This document shows, piece after piece, positions 18,155-26,433 of a stretch of DNA of 64,000 bases. The DNA lies in NCBI GenBank assembly GCA_012719455.1, contig JAAYAJ010000007.1, forward strand, positions 20,502-84,501, in the 5' to 3' direction. How positions within the stretch are numbered: position 1 is the first letter of the stretch; the number at the start of each line of letters is the position of its first letter. Under the pieces are notes generated by a model, which made no database searches, was not told where the DNA came from, and was given only the letters and a program-made list of their open reading frames with translations. This DNA comes from Acidobacteriota bacterium. GTDB taxonomy: Bacteria > Acidobacteriota > UBA6911. The translations under genes and the position numbers were made by a program.

Positions 18155-18988
18155 ATGGAAGAGAGAGGGAATTCGATTCTGCCGGACCGGAGGGAATTCC
18201 TGCACCACTGCATGATGCTGGCCGGGGCGGGGGTCGCCGGGTGCATGGTTCTAACGGGCACGGGGCCGGAAGCGCGCGGGGGGGAGTATAGCGTCGCCCC
18301 TTCCGACCCGCGGCTGGAAACGGAGCGGGTGCGCTACCCCGCGGGGGAGGGGGAAATGGAGGCCTATCTGGCCCGGCCCAAGGGGGATGGGAAGTTCCCC
18401 GCCGTCATCGTCATCCACGAGATCTTCGGCCTGAACGCCCATATCGAGGATGTGGCGCGGCGGATGGCGCTCGAGGGGTTTTTCGTGATCGCGCCCGACG
18501 CGCTCACGGCCTCGGGGGGGACTGCGGCCAACTCCCAGGACATCATGTCGAAGATGATGAAGCTGGACCAGGCGGAGACCGTGCGGAATTTCACCGCCGC
18601 GGTGCGCTATCTTAAAACCCACCCGAAGACCACGGGGAGCGTGGGCTGCACCGGTTTCTGCTGGGGTGGGGCCATGACCAACCAGGTGGCGGTCAACGCC
18701 CCCGATCTTGCGGCCGCCGTCCCCTACTACGGCACCGTTCCCGCCGCCGAAGACGTGCCGAAGATCAAGGCAGCCATGCTCTGCCATTTCGCCGACAACG
18801 ACGAGCGGATCAACGCCGGGATCCCCGGGTTCGAAGCGGCGGTCAAAAAGGCCGGGATCGACTGCCGGATCCACCTCTACGAGGGGACGGAGCACGGCTT
18901 CAACAACGATACCGGCGCCCGCTACCACAAGGAGGCCGCGGCCCTGGCCTGGAAGCGGACGGTCGACTTTTTCAGGGAGAAGCTCTGA
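18155..18988 (+). CDS. Exported dienelactone hydrolase family protein
   Basis: I start at the ATG at 18155 after GGGGGAGGGAA; the track start overlaps the previous gene. The N-terminus (DRREFLHHCMMLAGAGVAGC) is Tat-like with a possible lipobox, so the protein is exported. The catalytic domain carries HEIFGLNAHIEDVARR, the Cys nucleophile in TGFCWGGAMT, the Asp in HFADNDERI and the His in GTEHGFNND. The triad is complete. Dienelactone hydrolases cleave lactone or ester bonds in aromatic breakdown, and the Cys nucleophile favours lactones. It ends at 18988, immediately abutting the convergent anSME-like gene: the two stop codons form TGATCA. Confidence 0.85.
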   Translation: MEERGNSILPDRREFLHHCMMLAGAGVAGCMVLTGTGPEARGGEYSVAPSDPRLETERVRYPAGEGEMEAYLARPKGDGKFPAVIVIHEIFGLNAHIEDVARRMALEGFFVIAPDALTASGGTAANSQDIMSKMMKLDQAETVRNFTAAVRYLKTHPKTTGSVGCTGFCWGGAMTNQVAVNAPDLAAAVPYYGTVPAAEDVPKIKAAMLCHFADNDERINAGIPGFEAAVKKAGIDCRIHLYEGTEHGFNNDTGARYHKEAAALAWKRTVDFFREKL

Positions 18989-20077
18989 TCAGGCAAGCAG
19001 GGTGAGAGCGTCCACGAACGGTCGGCAGTGGGTGAAAAAGCGCCGGTGGCCGGCGCAGAGGGCGTCCGGTCCCGGGCCCCCGCCGGGCGGGCCGATGCGG
19101 TTCTTGGGGCAGCCGCCGCCGCACATGTCAAGCACCGGGCAGCGGCGGCACTCCGTGGGCAGCGTCTCCGTCTTGGCCCGGCCGAAGCGCCGCTGCCGCT
19201 TGCCGCTGATCAGCTCTCCGAGCGGGGTCTCGAGGATGTTCCCCAGCCGGCAATCGGGGCGGACGAAGTGGTCGCAGCTGTAGACGTCGCCGCCCGCATC
19301 GATGACGGGCACGTTACATTCCGGGCGCAGGACGCAAAGGGTGTGTCCGAGCCCGAAGGCCACGCGCGCCGCCTCCTCGAAGAGTTGCACCCGGACGCGG
19401 CCGATGTCTCGCTCGAGCCAGCGGTCGAAGACAACGGAGAGGAACTCCCCCCACTCTTCAGCCTGGACGCTGCGGTCGCTCACCCCGCCTGCCGGCACCG
19501 GCTCCACCAGGGGCAAAAAGGTAAGAGCGCCGAACCCCGCGTCCACAAAAAAATCGTAGACCTCCACGGGAAAACGGGCGTTGCCCGAATGGATGACGGC
19601 CAGGGCCTCGACCGGGACCCCGTGGCGTTTCAGGCGCTCGTGCGCGGCCAAGACCAGGGCGTGGGTGCCGCCGCCGCCGGGAGCGACGCGGAAAAGATCG
19701 TGAAAGCGCGCGGGCCCGTCCAGGCTGAGGCCGACGCGGAACCCTTCGTGGGCCAGGAAGCTGCACCACGCTTCATCCAGGAGCAGGCCGTTGGTCTGGA
19801 TGCCGTTTTGGACCTGCAGGCCCGGGGGACAGTGCTTCCTTTGGAGCGCCACGATCCGGCGGAAGCCGTCCAGGCCGTACAGGGTGGGTTCGCCGCCGTG
19901 CCAGGCAAAGGGGATCACCGGGCCCGGGGCGCAGTCGATCTGCTGCCGGATGGCCGCTTCGAGCACCTCCTCGCGCATCCGGGCGCCGGCGGCGTGGGGG
20001 AGGGCGTAGCAATAGGCGCAATCGAGGTTGCACCAGGTCCCCACCGGCCTGGTAAACACCTGGTATTCCAATGGCAT
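18989..20077 (-). CDS. Radical SAM/SPASM protein, anaerobic sulfatase-maturase-like
   Basis: The 362-residue protein has the radical-SAM cluster site C16-x3-C20-x2-C23 (TWCNLDCAYCY), the SAM-binding FAWHGGEPTL, and NGIQTNGLLLDEAW. Its C-terminal SPASM region (CNVPVIDAGGDVYSCDHF, then CRRCPVLDMCGGGCPKNR) matches anaerobic sulfatase-maturating enzymes, which oxidise a Cys or Ser to formylglycine. No sulfatase is encoded in the window. It begins 14 bases after the glycyl-radical activase and is the third gene of that operon, an unusual partner. It may instead modify a peptide tied to the glycyl-radical pathway. The family is sure; the target is unknown. Confidence 0.8.
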   Translation of the reverse strand: MPLEYQVFTRPVGTWCNLDCAYCYALPHAAGARMREEVLEAAIRQQIDCAPGPVIPFAWHGGEPTLYGLDGFRRIVALQRKHCPPGLQVQNGIQTNGLLLDEAWCSFLAHEGFRVGLSLDGPARFHDLFRVAPGGGGTHALVLAAHERLKRHGVPVEALAVIHSGNARFPVEVYDFFVDAGFGALTFLPLVEPVPAGGVSDRSVQAEEWGEFLSVVFDRWLERDIGRVRVQLFEEAARVAFGLGHTLCVLRPECNVPVIDAGGDVYSCDHFVRPDCRLGNILETPLGELISGKRQRRFGRAKTETLPTECRRCPVLDMCGGGCPKNRIGPPGGGPGPDALCAGHRRFFTHCRPFVDALTLLA

Positions 20078-20091
20078 GGCCGTTCCCGGTT

Positions 20092-21048
20092 TCAGTGGAG
20101 GGTGGCGTCCAGACCCAGGCTTTTCAGCAGGGCGACGAGCTCGTGCATGCGGGCCTCGGAAGGGGGAACGGCCTCGAGCACCTTCCCCCGGTTTTCGATC
20201 CGCTGGTACTTGACGACTCCGAGGTTGTGGTAGGGGAGGAGCTGCACCATCTCGACCGCCGCACCGAGCGAGAGGCAGAAAACGCCGATCTCCCGGATGG
20301 CGGCGTCGGAGTCGTTGAATTCGGGAATGACCGGCACCCGGATCTGTATCTTCCCCCCGCCCGCGGCTATCAGCCGGGCGTTGTCCAGGATCCGCTCGTT
20401 CGACACCCCGGTCGCCGCCCGGTGGAGCGCCCCGTCCATCTGCTTGATGTCGTAGAGAAAGAGGTCGGTATGGGCAAGCGCGCCCTGCACGACATCCGCG
20501 GGCACGTGCCCGGTGGTGTCCAGGGCGGTGTGTATCCCCGCCTCCTTCAGTTTTTCAAGGAAGGGGAGGACGAATTTGGGCTGGCACAGGGGCTCCCCGC
20601 CCGAGACCGTGACGCCGCCGCCCGAATTCTCGTAGAACGGCCGGTCCCTGAGGACGCGCGCAAGGAGATCATCGAGAGTGTAGTCTGTTCCGCAGATCTC
20701 GAGCGCCTTCGGGTAGCAGCCGCGGGCGCATGCGCCGCAGACGTCGCAGGAGGAACGGTCGATCCGGACCAGGCGGATCTCCTCCCCGGTGCCGGGCCGT
20801 TGGACCCGTTCACCTGGGGAGAGGGCCCCGCGGGGGCAGAGCGGGAGGCAACGGCCGCAGGTATCGATCCCGATGCAGCGCGCGGCCAGCCAGCTGAGCT
20901 GCGGGGCGAACGATTGCGATTCGGGGCTGTGGCACCAGGGGCAGGTGAGGGGACACCCTTTGAAAAAAACGGTGGTGCGGATTCCCGGGCCGTCCTGGAT
21001 CGAAAAGCCCTGGATGTCGTAGACCTTCCCTGTAAGCTCCTTTGCCAT
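20092..21048 (-). CDS. Glycyl-radical enzyme activating enzyme
   Basis: The 318-residue radical SAM enzyme has C32-x3-C36-x2-C39 (GCPLTCPWCH), then a ferredoxin-like insert with two four-cysteine sets (CIGIDTCGRCLPLC and CDVCGACARGC), then GGGVTVSGGEPLCQP. This layout is that of activases for glycyl-radical dehydratases, lyases and decarboxylases, which use S-adenosylmethionine to abstract hydrogen from the glycine of their partner. The start is three bases after the stop of the glycyl-radical enzyme, so translation is probably coupled. It is oxygen-sensitive and so implies anaerobic use. The activity is secure and its partner is clear from position. Confidence 0.93.
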   Translation of the reverse strand: MAKELTGKVYDIQGFSIQDGPGIRTTVFFKGCPLTCPWCHSPESQSFAPQLSWLAARCIGIDTCGRCLPLCPRGALSPGERVQRPGTGEEIRLVRIDRSSCDVCGACARGCYPKALEICGTDYTLDDLLARVLRDRPFYENSGGGVTVSGGEPLCQPKFVLPFLEKLKEAGIHTALDTTGHVPADVVQGALAHTDLFLYDIKQMDGALHRAATGVSNERILDNARLIAAGGGKIQIRVPVIPEFNDSDAAIREIGVFCLSLGAAVEMVQLLPYHNLGVVKYQRIENRGKVLEAVPPSEARMHELVALLKSLGLDATLH

Positions 21049-21051
21049 TGG

Positions 21052-23469
21052 CTAGAGATTGAGCTCGGTGCGCCGGATGATGTCCTCCTGGCTGGCCCGG
21101 TAGAGTTCGACGAAATAGGCGCTGAAGCCCGCGATCCGCACCACCAGGTCGCGGTAGTCTTCCGGCACCTCCTGCGCGCGGCGCAGGGTGTCGGCGCTGA
21201 CGATGTTGAACTGCATCTCCATCCCCCCCAGGTCGAAATAGGTCCGGATCAGGGCGATGAGCTTCTCCTTGCCGCTTTCACTCGCCAGCGCGGTGGGGTG
21301 GAAGCGCATGTTGAGCAACGTTCCGTTCGAGAACTTCTTCTGGTCGATGACCGACACCGACCGGAGCGTGGCCGTCGGTCCCGAGCGGTCCATCTGCTGC
21401 ACGGGCGAGATGCCGTCCGAAAGCGGGGTCCCCGCCTTGCGCCCGTCGGGGGAGGCGGCCGTCGACATGCCGAACAGGACGTGAGCGGTGACGGGGAAGA
21501 GGCCGGCGGCCCAGCGGCCGCGCGGGCCGGTGGCGGCGTTGACCGCGTCGCCGTACACGTCCGTGGCCCAGCGGGCGAAGCAGTCGACGTCGGGGTTGTC
21601 GTTGCCGTAATGGGGCGCCTCGTTGAGGATTCTCTGGCGCAGCTCCTCGTGCCCCTCCCAGTCGGCCATGATGGCGTCGTAGAGCTCCCGGGCGGAGACG
21701 CTCCGCTCTTCGTAGACGAGGTGCTTGACCACGGCCAGGCTGTCGGCGATGTTGCCGATGGCTATGGCGGCGTTGCCGGTGGAGTTGTACCGGGCGCCCC
21801 CCTTCATCACGTCCCGGCCCGATTCCATGCAACCGTCGACGGTGGCTGACAGGAGCGGGAGCTGCATATGTTCCGAGGCGACCATCTCCCAGGTGTTGAC
21901 CAGGCTGATGTGCCAGCCGACGAAGTACTCGATCTGTTGTCGGACCGCGTCGAGAACCTCGTCGAACGTCTCCATCTCGTACAGGTAGCCGGTCGGGAGT
22001 CCCACCCGCCCCCCGCGGCTGCCGTCGGGCGCCGGCATCGGGTTATGCCCGTCGTTGATGGCGAGGAGGAAGGCGTTCAGGAGGTTGAAGAACGATTCGG
22101 TCCCGTTGCCGCCGGGACACGCCCACTCGTCGCCGCATCCCTGCGGCTCCACGCACCCGATCAGGCAGTAGTTGCGCGCGCTCTCGAGCGGGAGCCCGCG
22201 CGCCATGAGGGCGGGGATGATGACGTCGTCGTTTTGGAACGTCGGCACCCCTCCGGCGATGCGCGTCGTCTCGATGGCGGCGTCCCAGAGTTCGGGCGGC
22301 GTCCCCTTGTGGATCCGGAGCGACTGCGGCGGGTCGTGAAGCAGCAAGCGCCCGGAGGACTGCAGCATCATGAAGGTCACCGGGTTGGTCGCGTCCCGGC
22401 CGTCCCGGGTGACCCCTCCGAGCGTCATCAGCTGCCCGCTGGTGTAGCCCGGGCCTGAGAGCGTCGCGAAATAGGGCCAAATTTTGTTCATTTCCGCGAC
22501 CTTAAGATAAAAAAGATCAAGTAATTCTTGAGCTCTTTCGGGCGTGATCCGGCCAGCGGCGAGGTCGGCCTCGTAAAACGGCGCGAGGTACTGGTCCACC
22601 CGCCCGAAACTGATGCCGTGTTGTTGCGCGTCGAGACAGAGGCCGATCTGGTAGAGGAACATGCACTGGATGGCGTCGTGAAACGACCGGCACGGATTGG
22701 CCATGATCCAACCGAGTGAATCGGCCATTTCCAGGAGCTCGGCTTTGCGCGCCGGGTCCGTTTCAAGCGCCGCCTGGCGCGCGCATTCCTCCGCGTAGCG
22801 GCGCGAGAGGATGATCATTCCCTCCGACACGATGGTGACGGCGCGGTAAAAGTTGTAGCGCTCGGCCCCGTTGCCGTACATCCGCCCTTCGAGTTCGCTC
22901 ATCTTCTCTTCCGCTTCGGCCCGGATGGCTCCGAAGCCGCGGTGGAGGGCGGTTTCGAAGTTAGCGACGAAATGGCCGGTCGGCGAGGTGCAGGTGCCCG
23001 TGGTCCCGAAATAAGTCACGCCGCTTCCGGCTGCGCCGAAGTAGCCCAGGGGGATGTATTCGTCCACCTTGGCGCTCAGGCTCTCCTTGCGCCAGTAATC
23101 GCCGGTCTCGAGCAGGTAGCGGGTGTCCTCGTCGGAGATGTCGTAGGGGTCGGTGTCCCGCTTGGGGATGGTGCCGGCGGCCAGTTCGTCGAGAAACCAG
23201 CCGAAGGAGATCTCCGGGTAGAGGGCGCAGGCGCGGTAGCGCGTGGCCTGCCACCCGACAATCACCTCGTTGGGGTTGACGAGCACCGGGAGGCGCTCGC
23301 AAATATTGAGGAAGTTCTTGGCCCGTTTCAGGATCCCCTGCAGCTGCGGGTTTTCACGGTAATAATCGGTGACGATCCGGTAGCGGGCGGTGCAGATGCT
23401 GGGCTTCGCCGTGCGGTATTTTTCACGGATGGCGGCGACGCGGTCGGTGACAGGGCTCAACACGTACAT
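21052..23469 (-). CDS. Glycyl-radical enzyme of the C-x-E (dehydratase/lyase/decarboxylase) type
   Basis: The 805-residue protein carries the C-terminal glycyl-radical loop RIAGFSAYF with the radical Gly at about residue 781, followed by a conserved Q-x-x-I-I-R-R-T tail. The active-site loop reads GCVEPQ with C439 and E441. This Cys-x-Glu pattern is found in glycerol and propanediol dehydratases, choline and isethionate lyases, hydroxyproline dehydratase and arylacetate decarboxylases, but not in pyruvate formate-lyase, which has Cys-Cys. The substrate is not assignable by eye. It has a strong GGGAGG ribosome site and heads an operon with its activase and an anSME-like protein. No microcompartment shell gene is present. 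Confidence 0.9.
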   Translation of the reverse strand: MYVLSPVTDRVAAIREKYRTAKPSICTARYRIVTDYYRENPQLQGILKRAKNFLNICERLPVLVNPNEVIVGWQATRYRACALYPEISFGWFLDELAAGTIPKRDTDPYDISDEDTRYLLETGDYWRKESLSAKVDEYIPLGYFGAAGSGVTYFGTTGTCTSPTGHFVANFETALHRGFGAIRAEAEEKMSELEGRMYGNGAERYNFYRAVTIVSEGMIILSRRYAEECARQAALETDPARKAELLEMADSLGWIMANPCRSFHDAIQCMFLYQIGLCLDAQQHGISFGRVDQYLAPFYEADLAAGRITPERAQELLDLFYLKVAEMNKIWPYFATLSGPGYTSGQLMTLGGVTRDGRDATNPVTFMMLQSSGRLLLHDPPQSLRIHKGTPPELWDAAIETTRIAGGVPTFQNDDVIIPALMARGLPLESARNYCLIGCVEPQGCGDEWACPGGNGTESFFNLLNAFLLAINDGHNPMPAPDGSRGGRVGLPTGYLYEMETFDEVLDAVRQQIEYFVGWHISLVNTWEMVASEHMQLPLLSATVDGCMESGRDVMKGGARYNSTGNAAIAIGNIADSLAVVKHLVYEERSVSARELYDAIMADWEGHEELRQRILNEAPHYGNDNPDVDCFARWATDVYGDAVNAATGPRGRWAAGLFPVTAHVLFGMSTAASPDGRKAGTPLSDGISPVQQMDRSGPTATLRSVSVIDQKKFSNGTLLNMRFHPTALASESGKEKLIALIRTYFDLGGMEMQFNIVSADTLRRAQEVPEDYRDLVVRIAGFSAYFVELYRASQEDIIRRTELNL

Positions 23470-23694
23470 AATATTCCTCCCGGGGCTTGAGGGCCTAAAA
23501 TGTCATTCTACCGGGAAACACCCCCGTCCGACAATGAATTAACCCGGGGCAGGGTGGAAGCGACGCTATGCGCCCGGCCTGAACTGCTGGTGCAATCAGG
23601 CTGAGGGGTCGAAGATACGACCAGGTGCTCTCGCGGGATCGTCCGCAGGGAAAACGCCCCGCGTCATGGAAAATCCGCGGCAATCGCGGCGTTT

Positions 23695-26169
23695 TTAAAT
23701 CTTCCCAAGGGCTTTCAATGCCCGCATCGGAGTCAGCGGATAATCCAGCGCCCATTTGCCGGTGGCGTTGAAGAACGCTCCGGCCGTGATTCCGGACATG
23801 GATGCCGCGGACGCTTCGCCGATGCCGCAGGCGCCGTACGATGAATATCCGAGGTGGCTCTCATTGAGGAAGCATTTCACTTCCGGGTAATCATTCATCG
23901 TGCCGATGTGGTAGCCGATGTTGTCGAAGTTCAGGCCGACGCCGGTTTTCGGGCAGTAGACCTTTTCTTCCGTAGCGCTTCTTCCCAAGCCCATGATCGC
24001 GCCACCGTACTGCTGGGCTTCCGCGCCGCGGCGGTTGAAGAGATGACCGACATCGTTGACGCAGACCACGTTCGTGACCGTTATTTCTCCGGTCTCGGTG
24101 TCGACTTCAACTTCGATGAAATGAGCCTGCCGGCTCATGACGTACATATTGGGATGCGGTTTGCCGTTCAGCGTCAACCCACTGATATTCGGGGCCGTGG
24201 GATGGATGATCGCGGGATCCTGGCCCCAGAATGCCCCGGCAACCTCCTTTACACTTTTCCTGTTGGAGGGATCGGCTTTTTCGAAAACAAATCCATCGCG
24301 GACATCCAGTTCTTCTATTGTCTTGCCGGGGAACATGGGCTGTGGTGTCCCCATTGTCCGCATCATCATGCCCATCGGGCGAGGCTTCACGGCATAGCTG
24401 AGGATTTTGTCTTTAAGCTGCCGTGCGGCGAGAATCAGTTGCGGAGTGCTCTGGCAGATTCCCATGGCGCCGCCCGGGACCCAGAAATGGTACGCGCCGG
24501 CATCGGAGCGCTGCACGTGGACCACGGTATCCTCATAGCGCAGCCCGGCTTCCGCGGCGACCGCTTTGCGGAAGGAGGATTCCGTGTCCATGCCGAAATC
24601 GGCCCGCTCCCCGATGATGTGAACCTGGCCTTCGCGCAAAATCAGGCAGCCGAACTGCCGGCCGGGCATCCATCCCCATTCATTGATGTGAACGAAACCC
24701 AATCCATGCATTCTGCCATTCGGCAGTTTGAGCGCTCCCGGGGCATGCCATTTGTTATCCCAGTCGATCGCCTTTTTGCCCAGTTCGAGCACTTCTTTCA
24801 AGCTGTGCCGTTGCGGGAAGCCATTCTCCTTCTGGTAGGCCGTGACCCAGTCCCAGTCGTGTCCCCTGCATCCGTCGTTCTTCAGGGCGACTTCCGTCGG
24901 ATCCAGGCCAAGTTCGGCTGCGACTTTATCGAACATCACGTTGTGCGGCACGCAGCTATGTGCGCCGTGCCTGAAGCAGATGTGATGTCCCGTATTGATC
25001 AAGGCCCACTCCTGCGTGTTCCGTATGTTGGCGATGGAGGTGGACTCGTACGTTTTGTCTACGTGCAATTCTCCGAATGGACCAATCACGTGCCAGTCGC
25101 AGGCCGTGATCGTGCCGTCTTTTTTTGCGCCGATTTTACATCTATAAACCGCCGTGTCGTCGCCGTTCGCGTAAAAATTGCTTTCGTCGAACAGCACTTT
25201 TACCGGCCGGTCCTTGACTCTCCGGGCCAGGATCGCCGCCATGCGTATGAAGGCCGCCGAGTATGCCAGCCAGGCGAAGCCACCGTACCAGGCGCCCTGA
25301 AAGGGTCTGGTCACCGTGATCTTGTTGTATTCGCAGATCGGCGGGATCGGCTGCGTTCTGTCCGTGGGCGGCACTTTCGCCTCGAGAGTCGAAGGGGACA
25401 TGCCGAGCGCGAGGTTGTTCAAAGAGATCGAAGGAGCGATGGCGCTGGCCAGGATCGGCTGCATATGACACGTGTGGTGCGGCCAGATATCGAGACAGTC
25501 GCCCCTCCACTGCACGACGCAAGCCATGGCTTCAACACCGGCGACGGTGTTGGTGGCCCGTGTCATCGTGTACTCCATGATTTTATCCGCTTCGGCGAAG
25601 CCTTTCTGAACGTTCCCGATTTCGGTCGTCCGCGTCACGACGGTGTTAGGCGGTGTTGCCTTCTCATTCAGGCGCAGGACTTCGGGCATAATCGCGGGGG
25701 CGGTCGGTTTCAGCGATTCTTCCATGTCCAGAATAAAAGGCAGTTCTTCCCATTTGATCTCAATCAGCCGGAGCGCCCGGTCACACAGCTCCTCGCTGTC
25801 GGCGACCACGGCAACGCCCATGGGGTGCTGATAAAAATCGCTGGTCTTGGGGAGCGTGAGGATATTGTACTGGCTCGCGCAGTAGCCCCCTGTGGCATTT
25901 TCGAGAGCGATGTCGGGGTCGTCAAATCGCAGGATGTCACGGACTCCCGTAAGCTTTTCCGCCTTGCTCGTGTCCATGCCTACGATTCTGGCGTGGGAAT
26001 AGGGGGAAGTCAGGACCTTGGCGTACAGCATGCCGGGAAGGTGCAGGTCCCTTGTGTACATTGCCTGGCCGGACACCTTGTCATGGCCGTCATGTTTCGG
26101 CGAGCTGTATTCGACCGGTGTAAAACCCTCGGGGATTCTCCATGTCCAGGGCCTGTAATCTTCCGCCAT
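23695..26169 (-). CDS. Solitary molybdenum hydroxylase (xanthine dehydrogenase family) large subunit
   Basis: The 824-residue protein belongs to the molybdopterin-binding large subunits of the xanthine dehydrogenase/aldehyde oxidase family. SGQAMYTRDLHLPGMLYAKV opens the first domain, VPGGAMGICQSTPQL lies in the cofactor region, and GIGEASAASM near the C-terminus holds the essential active-site Glu (about E785). These enzymes hydroxylate heterocycles or aldehydes, or reduce hydroxybenzoyl-CoA. The usual small [2Fe-2S] and FAD subunits are missing on both sides, and the protein has no Fe-S domain of its own. Partners must lie elsewhere, or an alternative electron donor is used. The ribosome site is AAGGAGGA. 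It lies 225 bases upstream of the glycyl-radical operon on the same strand. Confidence 0.85.
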   Translation of the reverse strand: MAEDYRPWTWRIPEGFTPVEYSSPKHDGHDKVSGQAMYTRDLHLPGMLYAKVLTSPYSHARIVGMDTSKAEKLTGVRDILRFDDPDIALENATGGYCASQYNILTLPKTSDFYQHPMGVAVVADSEELCDRALRLIEIKWEELPFILDMEESLKPTAPAIMPEVLRLNEKATPPNTVVTRTTEIGNVQKGFAEADKIMEYTMTRATNTVAGVEAMACVVQWRGDCLDIWPHHTCHMQPILASAIAPSISLNNLALGMSPSTLEAKVPPTDRTQPIPPICEYNKITVTRPFQGAWYGGFAWLAYSAAFIRMAAILARRVKDRPVKVLFDESNFYANGDDTAVYRCKIGAKKDGTITACDWHVIGPFGELHVDKTYESTSIANIRNTQEWALINTGHHICFRHGAHSCVPHNVMFDKVAAELGLDPTEVALKNDGCRGHDWDWVTAYQKENGFPQRHSLKEVLELGKKAIDWDNKWHAPGALKLPNGRMHGLGFVHINEWGWMPGRQFGCLILREGQVHIIGERADFGMDTESSFRKAVAAEAGLRYEDTVVHVQRSDAGAYHFWVPGGAMGICQSTPQLILAARQLKDKILSYAVKPRPMGMMMRTMGTPQPMFPGKTIEELDVRDGFVFEKADPSNRKSVKEVAGAFWGQDPAIIHPTAPNISGLTLNGKPHPNMYVMSRQAHFIEVEVDTETGEITVTNVVCVNDVGHLFNRRGAEAQQYGGAIMGLGRSATEEKVYCPKTGVGLNFDNIGYHIGTMNDYPEVKCFLNESHLGYSSYGACGIGEASAASMSGITAGAFFNATGKWALDYPLTPMRALKALGKI

Positions 26170-26206
26170 TTCGTTCCTCCTTGTGGAACCGCCAATCTTC
26201 TACTAC

Positions 26207-26228
26207 TCCGGTAGTTCGGTTCCGGTAG
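26207..26228. repeat. Direct repeat TCCGGTAG upstream of molybdenum hydroxylase
   Basis: TCCGGTAG occurs at 26207-26214 and 26221-26228, a 14-base period. The pair lies about 40 bases upstream of the molybdenum hydroxylase start, in a 264-base AT-richer spacer. It may be a regulator binding site. Two short copies alone are weak evidence. Confidence 0.3.
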
Positions 26229-26433
26229 ATTCTATCTCAGGATTCCGATTTGTCATCCCAATTTTTCAGGTGCAGTCGCGGTTATTTCATGGTGTACCCG
26301 GACATTCCCATTCAAGTTATGGGTTTCCCGGTTGAAGCAGGCAATGGAAATGTCGAAGGATGGTCGGAATGGATAGCCTTTACTTCTATGATATCCATGA
26401 GGCTGTCATCCGGCGTGAGGCGGCCCCTTCGAT

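Noticed and set aside
18989-20077. Sulfatase partner for the anSME-like protein
   Set aside because: No alkaline-phosphatase-type sulfatase with a C/S-x-P-x-R motif is encoded in the window.
23650-23700. Possible terminator after the molybdenum hydroxylase gene
   Set aside because: The stem is only about five base pairs with a short T-run, too weak to call.
23854-26214. 786-codon plus-strand ORF opposite the molybdenum hydroxylase
   Set aside because: It is the antisense frame of a conserved protein and shows no family resemblance or ribosome site.
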